A stretch of DNA of 64,000 bases from CANKHA01 sp035652315 (GTDB lineage Bacteria; Pseudomonadota; Alphaproteobacteria; Rhizobiales; Xanthobacteraceae): positions 1 to 64,000 of the forward strand of contig DASREA010000031.1 of assembly GCA_035652315.1 (NCBI GenBank), in the 5' to 3' direction. Position 1 is the stretch's first letter. Each line of letters starts with the position of its first letter. The notes below the pieces were generated by a model. It was not told the DNA's origin. It was given only the letters and a program-made list of their open reading frames with translations, and searched no databases. Position numbers and translations under genes: made by a program. Of the stretch, positions 59,301-64,000 are shown one piece after another.

Positions 59301-60362
59301 ACACGCTTCACCAGCATGCTCGACGAGTCGCTCGACATGGCGACAAGCCGCGCCCGTGAAATCGCCCGGCTGGTGACCGACGTCAGCCTGGGCGGCTCGC
59401 AAGCCATCGCCGAGCAGTTCGACCTCGTCCGCTCTACGGCCGAGGACGAGCGACGGCGCACTGCCGAGGCCATGCGCGGCATCTACGAAGACGCCCGCGA
59501 GGAAACCAATACGCTGTTCCGGCAGGCCACGGAGCGCTTCTCCGACATCATCCATGGCATGAAAGATATGGCCGCAGAGATGCACAGCGAGCTGGAAAGA
59601 ACGCGCAATGAACTGCGCCGCGGCATTCTCGAACTGCCGCAGGAAACCGCGGAAAGCGCGGCGCAGATGCGCCGCGTGATCGTCGATCAGATCGAAGCGC
59701 TGGCCGAGCTGAACCGCATCGTTGCACGGCATGGACGCGGCCTCGACGCCGTCGAACCCACGCGCCGCGGCGGCCGCGAGGAGAATATGTTTTCGGTGGG
59801 CGGCGGTAGCCGGGCGGAGCTTCCGCCACCGAGCTTGCGCAGCGAGCCTGCTTCGCCGCCGCGCCGCTCCGAGACGCAGTCGTCCGGCTCGCTGTCCGGA
59901 AACGGCCGCCCCGCCGGCTGGCTTACGGATCTATTGCAACGCGCCTCGCGCGAAGACGAAGACAGCGAACCGGACTCCGGCCGCGCCACCGCAGAGACCG
60001 ACGAGCGCACCGCGCGCCACAGCATCGAGTCGCTCGACTCACTCGCCGTCGACATCGCCCGCATGATCGATCACGATGCCGCATCGGAGCTGTGGGATCG
60101 CTACAAGCGCGGTGAGCGCAATATCTTTACGCGGCGGCTCTATACGCTGCAGGGACAGAAGGCGTTCGACGAAATCCGCAAGAAGTACCGCGCTGACCGC
60201 GAGTTCAAGCAGACGGTCGATCGCTACATCGGCGAATTCGAGCGGCTGTTGGACGAAGTTTCGCGCGACGATCGCGGGCAGGTGGTCGCGCGCACCTATC
60301 TTACCTCGGAAACCGGCAAAGTTTATACGATGCTTGCCCACGCCGCGGGACGCTTCGAGTAA
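56361..60362 (+). CDS. Giant coiled-coil membrane protein, GPR/RgsE/TipN-like
   Basis: 1333 residues. A soluble N-terminal ~98 residues is followed by two membrane helices (about 100-119 and 136-159), then about 950 residues of coiled coil with apolipoprotein-like repeats (ADVTDTVASRGAELAETLSN, EIDKTLGSRALDVANSLDS). A Pro/Ser linker (about 1140-1215) and a compact conserved C-terminal domain follow (SLDSLAVDIARMIDHDAASELWDRYK). This matches the layout of Agrobacterium growth pole ring protein and TipN. By analogy it would act at the cell pole in growth or polarity. It is shorter than Agrobacterium GPR (about 2100). Confidence 0.75.
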   Translation: MATTKKIQDPTEAALAAIEDALRIRDDQPAQAAQPSAAAPDQPLLTVRADEADGAESASLHAHQRGEIKPHGPRPAANDDRQSIGQILQAVQRRPSRMSYGVATLFAAAWLIAGVGLAWNYEPSLEALFAQRIVAMPALIGLAALLIAPVFFFYALAHMVWRSQELRLIAQSMAEVAVRLAEPETVARDSIVSVGQAIRREVTAMGDGVERALARAAELESLVHNEVAALERAYNDNEVRIRGLLNDLANQRDTLVSQAEQVRNAISSVRLDLSHDVNAVSELVAERVGETAQRITRSLADRGEHITLALGHAGDSMISALTERGNELLERLEQTGDRTNRAIMDATERLTTSLDFKTDHIHEEFAGLAASLTHMVSSQLTGVAQDFERESASVVDMMAERTEQMKNAILYNAAEVTETFNSRVGEINEALKATGESMALDLSLRGGDVVANMEQTGARITDVIIARSNKMTESFRENAETLAHMIDAKGEAAKQMLSARLLAFEEMFTHGGAELGEKISRESTTLGNLITRHLSEFDRTVKTYGGELLDRLGARTEEVADAMRTYLDGFDNRVQARTNQIAGALDQRLIGFQEAIDDRTNMLNEALNTRVMNIATTLAEGGKEVVAAMDKRIADVTDTVASRGAELAETLSNKIGEIDKTLGSRALDVANSLDSRISRIEELNAAIKTHASDTENTLTTLSANVERTLLGVSNEVTRTFTGKAEEIAATVSARAAEMTNVLDQSSSGLLAALTEKRDQFALEVGRATEHALSEIETKGFTFTRAMVETSGEISRRINEASESAALNVGRTLQELKAATQSAVEESKQTAAAAVSEMLETHGMLRNDTISMFERLREANILLQEVLSGAHENMNSLETTMVSRVTEFVSTMNELMERSGTAGARTEEHLGKFHAMTTRLAGELSQLAAQFDAHGRGLAEAVELIEHSNRRTEESLGERRVALDSLISTLDIRSDDLEQRLTRFTSMLDESLDMATSRAREIARLVTDVSLGGSQAIAEQFDLVRSTAEDERRRTAEAMRGIYEDAREETNTLFRQATERFSDIIHGMKDMAAEMHSELERTRNELRRGILELPQETAESAAQMRRVIVDQIEALAELNRIVARHGRGLDAVEPTRRGGREENMFSVGGGSRAELPPPSLRSEPASPPRRSETQSSGSLSGNGRPAGWLTDLLQRASREDEDSEPDSGRATAETDERTARHSIESLDSLAVDIARMIDHDAASELWDRYKRGERNIFTRRLYTLQGQKAFDEIRKKYRADREFKQTVDRYIGEFERLLDEVSRDDRGQVVARTYLTSETGKVYTMLAHAAGRFE

Positions 60363-60370
60363 TCGGCGGC

Positions 60371-60391
60371 GCATTGCCTGGGCGGCAATGC
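60371..60391. terminator. Hairpin between convergent genes
   Basis: An 8-bp perfect stem GCATTGCC and GGCAATGC with a 5-base loop, between the coiled-coil gene and the Mla lipoprotein gene. There is no T-run, so terminator function is uncertain. Confidence 0.4.
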
Positions 60392-60395
60392 CGCC

Positions 60396-61007
60396 TCAGA
60401 TGACTTTCGTCGTCCACAGCACGATGTCCGTCGCAACCTTGGCGAAGGCGGCATCGAGGGCGGCGACCGCGGCAGCGCCTTGCGTCGCGGCGGCGGGAAC
60501 GCTGGCGCGAAAAATGCGGGCGGCGGCGATATGTCCGTTGCTGTCGGACACGATCTTCACCGAGATTTCCACTTCGGCGACCGGGCCGGCGGCGGCGATT
60601 TGAAAGCTTCGGATATCCATCAGCAGGTCGTAGTCGGCGGCAATATGATCGCCGGGACGGCCGACGGCGCGCAACAGGTTGGCATTTTCGAAAGCCTGCA
60701 CCATGCGTGCCTGAACAACCTTGGGCAACCGGTCGCTCCACTGCGCGTCGCTCATGGCCGCGACTTGCCCGGCAGCCGGGCGCACAACGATCTTGTCGCT
60801 GTCGAAGGGGCTCAGCGCGGTGGCTTCGGCCACGAGCAATTGCCCGCGCGTCGTTCCCGCCCGCGCAACCTTTTGCGGCGTGGTCAGGTCATAGGTCGGC
60901 GGCGGCTTCGAGGCGCCTAGTCCCGCGCAGCCGGCGAGCGACAAGGACGCAACAGCCATCAATACAAAACGCCTGCCCGGCAGGGATTTACGCCCCGGCA
61001 CTTGCAC
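60396..61007 (-). CDS. ABC-type transport auxiliary lipoprotein (PqiC/MlaD-partner family)
   Basis: 203 residues with lipobox LAGC (Cys at about residue 27), the mark of an outer-membrane or anchored lipoprotein. The ABC_trans_aux domain spans the rest (PPTYDLTTPQKV, DRLPKVVQARMVQAFENAN). Last gene of the mlaE-mlaF-mlaD operon. In gammaproteobacteria PqiC partners MCE proteins; here it likely holds the outer end of the lipid bridge. Confidence 0.85.
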   Translation of the reverse strand: MQVPGRKSLPGRRFVLMAVASLSLAGCAGLGASKPPPTYDLTTPQKVARAGTTRGQLLVAEATALSPFDSDKIVVRPAAGQVAAMSDAQWSDRLPKVVQARMVQAFENANLLRAVGRPGDHIAADYDLLMDIRSFQIAAAGPVAEVEISVKIVSDSNGHIAAARIFRASVPAAATQGAAAVAALDAAFAKVATDIVLWTTKVI

Positions 61008-61043
61008 ACAGCCCCCTTAGGCCAGCCCAGCAACATCCGCCCT

Positions 61044-61898
61044 TCAGTGGCCATTGTAGGCCGGGACGGAATTTCCGCTACCACCGAATAGCAGACGGGA
61101 GGGGTTGCGGTCTAAATTCTTGACCGTGCGATCAATTTCGCCAAGCGTGCGTCGGCCTTCGGCGGCGAAAGCCTCGATTTCACGCGCCCCGGTGGCGGAG
61201 AAACGGTTGAATCCGGCGCTCACCTCGGCGACGTGCTTGTCCATGTTCTCGGCCAACTGCCGGACCGCCTGCGCGGCCTTTTGAATATCCCCGTTGCCTT
61301 GGGGCCCGCCGCTCAAATTCTCAAATCCGGCGAGAATATTGTCGATACGCTCGCTGTTGCGGGCCAGCGTATCGGTAAATTCCTGCGCATTCTTGAAGGT
61401 CTTGGTAAGCGTGCCGTCTTCCGCCAGCAGTGCATCGATCCGCCGCAGCGCGTCGCGCGCAACCTGCGTCACGTCCTGCGTCGCGGCGGCGTCGGCCACG
61501 AGCAGCGGCGGTCTGCCATTGGTAGAAACCAGCGCCGGCGCCGACGGCGAACCGCCGGTGAGCGCGACGGAGGCGATCCCGGTCAAACCCTGAAAGTCGA
61601 GGCCGACCTTGGTGTCGGCGCGCACCGGCGCGTTCTGATCGATTTCGACGGTGGCCAGAACCAGCCGCGGATTTTGCGGATCGAGCATGAGCTGGGTGAC
61701 CTCGCCCATGCGGATGCCGTTGAACAACACGGCGGAACCTTGCCGCAATCCCGAGGCCGGTCCGTCGAAGCGGATGGAATAGACCGCGCGGTTGGATACG
61801 GCCCCGATGTTGTGGAACCAGAAGACGAAGGCGAAGCCGGCAATAATGGCGCCAACCGCGAACAGGCCGATCAGCGTGTAATTTGCCTTGGTTTCCAT
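61044..61898 (-). CDS. mlaD: MCE-domain lipid transport protein MlaD
   Basis: 284 residues. One N-terminal helix (NYTLIGLFAVGAIIAGFAFVFWF) is followed by the MCE domain (YSIRFDGPASGLRQGSAVLFNGIRMGEVTQL) and a long helical tail. It binds lipid between the permease and the periplasm. The start METKANY is used; the upstream frame overlaps mlaF. Confidence 0.92.
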   Translation of the reverse strand: METKANYTLIGLFAVGAIIAGFAFVFWFHNIGAVSNRAVYSIRFDGPASGLRQGSAVLFNGIRMGEVTQLMLDPQNPRLVLATVEIDQNAPVRADTKVGLDFQGLTGIASVALTGGSPSAPALVSTNGRPPLLVADAAATQDVTQVARDALRRIDALLAEDGTLTKTFKNAQEFTDTLARNSERIDNILAGFENLSGGPQGNGDIQKAAQAVRQLAENMDKHVAEVSAGFNRFSATGAREIEAFAAEGRRTLGEIDRTVKNLDRNPSRLLFGGSGNSVPAYNGH

Positions 61899-61915
61899 TG
61901 TCTGCACTCCGGTCG

Positions 61916-62701
61916 TTAGCCGGCGATCCCACGCGCTCTCTTGCCGCGAAAATACGCCTTTAGCCATGGATGGTCCGAGGCCAACATGGCGCTCATAGGG
62001 CCGGTCAAGATCACTTTTCCGCCCACCAGCACGGCGATGCGGTCGCACACCGTATGCAGGCTGTCCAGGTCATGGGTTACCATGAAAACCGTCAGCCCTA
62101 AAGTGCGCTGCAGCGTCGTGATCAGCTCGTCGAACTCGCCGGCGCCGATCGGATCCAGCCCCGAAGTGGGCTCGTCGAGGAAGACGATCTCGGGGTCGAG
62201 CGCGAGCGCGCGCGCCAGCGCCACGCGCTTGGTCATGCCGCCGGACAGTTCCGCGGGGAGCTTCTCCTGCACATCGGGGCCCAATCCGACCATCTCCAGC
62301 TTGGCCTCGGTGATCTCGTCGAGCAACCGCTGCGACACGCCGAGAAACTCGCGGATGGGAAATTGAATATTCTGCTTGACGTTGAGCGACGAGAACAACG
62401 CGCCCTGTTGGAACAGGATCCCCCAGCGTCGCTCGATGGCCAGGAGCTGCTGCTCGGTCAGCGTGTCGAGATCAGCGCCGAAGACTTCGATCGAGCCGCC
62501 CCGCTTCGGCAAAAGGCCGATGACGGTGCGCATGAGCACCGATTTGCCGGAGCCGGAGCCGCCGACGAAGCCAAGGATTTCGCCGCGGTAGACATCGAGA
62601 TCGAGGTGATCGAGCACAACATGGCTGCCGAAGCCGACGACCAGGTCGCGCACCCGGATCACGGACTCCTTCGGCTGCTGGGTCGCTGTCGCCACCGGCA
62701 T
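61916..62701 (-). CDS. mlaF: Lipid ABC transporter ATPase MlaF
   Basis: 261 residues. Walker A GGSGSGKS, signature AELSGGMTKRVALARAL, Walker B IVFLDEPTSGLDP. It powers the MlaFEDB retrograde phospholipid complex. It lies between mlaE and mlaD. Confidence 0.95.
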   Translation of the reverse strand: MPVATATQQPKESVIRVRDLVVGFGSHVVLDHLDLDVYRGEILGFVGGSGSGKSVLMRTVIGLLPKRGGSIEVFGADLDTLTEQQLLAIERRWGILFQQGALFSSLNVKQNIQFPIREFLGVSQRLLDEITEAKLEMVGLGPDVQEKLPAELSGGMTKRVALARALALDPEIVFLDEPTSGLDPIGAGEFDELITTLQRTLGLTVFMVTHDLDSLHTVCDRIAVLVGGKVILTGPMSAMLASDHPWLKAYFRGKRARGIAG

Positions 62702-62704
62702 CGA

Positions 62705-63841
62705 TCACATTCCAATCGAAGCGAAGAAGATGGCGAACAGGCCGTCCAGCACGATGACCAGAAAAATAGAGATCACCACCGACGACGTCGTATGCGCACC
62801 CAGCGACTCCGCGCTTCCCTTCACGTCCATGCCTTCCACCGCGGCAATGATGCCGATGATGAGCGCCATGATCGGCGCCTTGATCATGCCGACGGCGAAG
62901 GTTTCCAGCGAGATCGCTTCGCGCAACCGCGACAAGAACACGTCGGGGTTGATTCCGCCATAGAGCCAACATACCAGCCCGCCGCCGTAGAGCGCCGACA
63001 TCGAACCCAGGAAGGTGAGGATCGGCACGGAGACGATGAGCGCCAGAATGCGCGGCAGGATCAGAACCTCGACCGGATCGAAGCCCATGGTGCGCAGCGC
63101 GTCGATCTCCTCGCGCATCTTCATGGAGCCGAGCTCGGCGGTATAGGCGCTGCCCGAGCGCCCCGCCACCATCACGCAGACGATGAGCACGCCGACTTCG
63201 CGCAGCACCAGGATGCCGATCATGTCTACGACATAGATGTCGGCGCCGAATTTGCGGAAGTGGAAGATGCCCTGCTGCGCCAGAATGGCGCCGATCAGGA
63301 AGGTGATCAGAAGCATGATCGGCACGCCGCGCCAGCCGACACGGTCGATATGCGCCACCAGCGAGGTCAGGCGGAAGCGCATTGGATTTACCAGGGCGCG
63401 CCCGGCGGCCACCGTGACCGCCCCGAACATCTGCAGGATCAGCGTGGTGACGCCGCCGATGCCGGCGAGCGTGCGGCCGACCGTCGCGAGCGCCGCAACG
63501 ACGCGATTTTGGCCCCGCTCGGGTTCCGCCGGCTTGAGGCCAACGCCCCGGATTTCCTCGATGAGGCCGCGGTAGTCCTCCTTTATCCCCGTAATGCGCG
63601 CCTCGACGCCGCGGGCGCTCCAGCCGCGGGCCAGCCGCTCGAGAAGCCAGGCGCCGAAGGTGTCGAGACGATCAACCCTGGTGACGTCGATCTCGACGGC
63701 GCGCACCGGCTGGCTGCTGCGCACCTGCACGTCCACCAGCGGCTCCAGTTCGCGCGCATGGACGGCGGTCCAGGCGCCGACCGGAGCGAGCACCAGCCGA
63801 TCGCCGTCGCGCTTGCTGGTGAGCATGGCATCCGCGTCCAC
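62705..63841 (-). CDS. mlaE: STAS-MlaE fusion, lipid ABC transporter permease
   Basis: 378 residues. The N-terminal ~110 residues are a STAS-like domain (RLVLAPVGAWTAVHARELEP, then DVTRVDRLDTFGAWLLERLA), the role played by MlaB as a separate protein in E. coli. The MlaE permease follows (LIGAILAQQGIFHFRKFGADIYVVDMIG, MKMREEIDALRTMGFDPVEVLILPR). The start is a GTG at 63841 with an AAAGGAG site seven bases upstream; an ATG at 63826 is the alternative. Confidence 0.9.
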   Translation of the reverse strand: MDADAMLTSKRDGDRLVLAPVGAWTAVHARELEPLVDVQVRSSQPVRAVEIDVTRVDRLDTFGAWLLERLARGWSARGVEARITGIKEDYRGLIEEIRGVGLKPAEPERGQNRVVAALATVGRTLAGIGGVTTLILQMFGAVTVAAGRALVNPMRFRLTSLVAHIDRVGWRGVPIMLLITFLIGAILAQQGIFHFRKFGADIYVVDMIGILVLREVGVLIVCVMVAGRSGSAYTAELGSMKMREEIDALRTMGFDPVEVLILPRILALIVSVPILTFLGSMSALYGGGLVCWLYGGINPDVFLSRLREAISLETFAVGMIKAPIMALIIGIIAAVEGMDVKGSAESLGAHTTSSVVISIFLVIVLDGLFAIFFASIGM

Positions 63842-64000
63842 GACCAGGCTCCTTTCCGAACCGCAACACCGCCGTTGCGCTTGAGTCAGCCTTCCCTTTT
63901 GCCGCATATAGTTCAAGCATCGGCCACGGGGCCTGTCGAGAGCGCGGTCCGCGGACCTGCCCGGCGGCCCGCCTACGGATATTCATGCCCCTCGCGCTTT
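63842..64000. other. Right end of the window
   Basis: No supported gene. An ATG at 63989 on the plus strand may open a new gene cut by the window edge. Confidence 0.3.

Overview
This window is a 64 kb stretch of high-GC chromosome from an alphaproteobacterium, most likely a member of Rhizobiales/Hyphomicrobiales close to the Bradyrhizobium/Rhodopseudomonas/Xanthobacteraceae group. The reasons are the CckA/CtrA-type regulatory elements, the flagellar regulators FliX, FlaF and FlbT found only in alphaproteobacteria, a eukaryote-like NADP isocitrate dehydrogenase, a STAS-MlaE fusion, a growth-pole-ring-like giant coiled-coil protein, and a 95-bp palindromic repeat of the style scattered in Bradyrhizobiaceae genomes. 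No rRNA, tRNA, CRISPR, insertion sequence or prophage was seen.

Left flank (1-9200), housekeeping: alaS, a cyclic-nucleotide-gated K+ channel, a MoaD/ThiS-like ubiquitin-fold protein coupled to an Asp-box beta-propeller, icd, a TrmJ-like RNA methyltransferase fused to a degenerate DUF559 domain, a PilZ protein and a small secreted protein.

Flagellar region (9200-39300): one large, multi-operon cluster. Minus strand: flgB-flgC-fliE-fliQ-fliR-flhB with the cell-cycle kinase cckA as last gene. Plus strand: fliO-fliP. Minus strand: fliL-fliM-DUF6468-MotE-like, then a 1224-residue secreted TPR protein. Plus strand: flgF-flgG-flgA-flgH. Minus strand: dksA and fliX. Plus strand: flgI-flgJ-type rod protein-FlgN/FlbY-like, flagellin, flbT-flaF. 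Minus strand: flgE-flgK-flgL. CtrA-type boxes (TTAA-N7-TTAA) lie upstream of flgB, the TPR gene and, with one mismatch, fliX; sigma-54 type -24/-12 promoters lie upstream of flgF, flgI and flgE. This resembles the Caulobacter class II/class III flagellar hierarchy, with CtrA switching on early genes and sigma-54 with FliX (and an FlbD not seen here) switching on rod, ring and hook genes.

Right flank (39400-64000): msrB, a DAO-type FAD oxidoreductase, sixA, two tandem MFS paralogues, small membrane proteins, a HisKA_2 sensor kinase, a polytopic membrane protein paired with a secreted SGNH hydrolase, two divergent maleate-isomerase-superfamily proteins (one without the two catalytic cysteines) with a Bug/TctC solute-binding protein, a ferredoxin-NADP reductase and a 2Fe-2S ferredoxin, an Hpt protein, the giant coiled-coil protein, and an Mla-type lipid transport operon (mlaE-mlaF-mlaD-lipoprotein).

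Most genes belong to known families. The items most worth following are the MoaD-propeller pair, the cckA placement, the TrmJ-DUF559 fusion, the cysteine-less racemase paralogue, the FlbT reading frame running deep into flaF, the TPR protein, and the multi-hairpin repeat.
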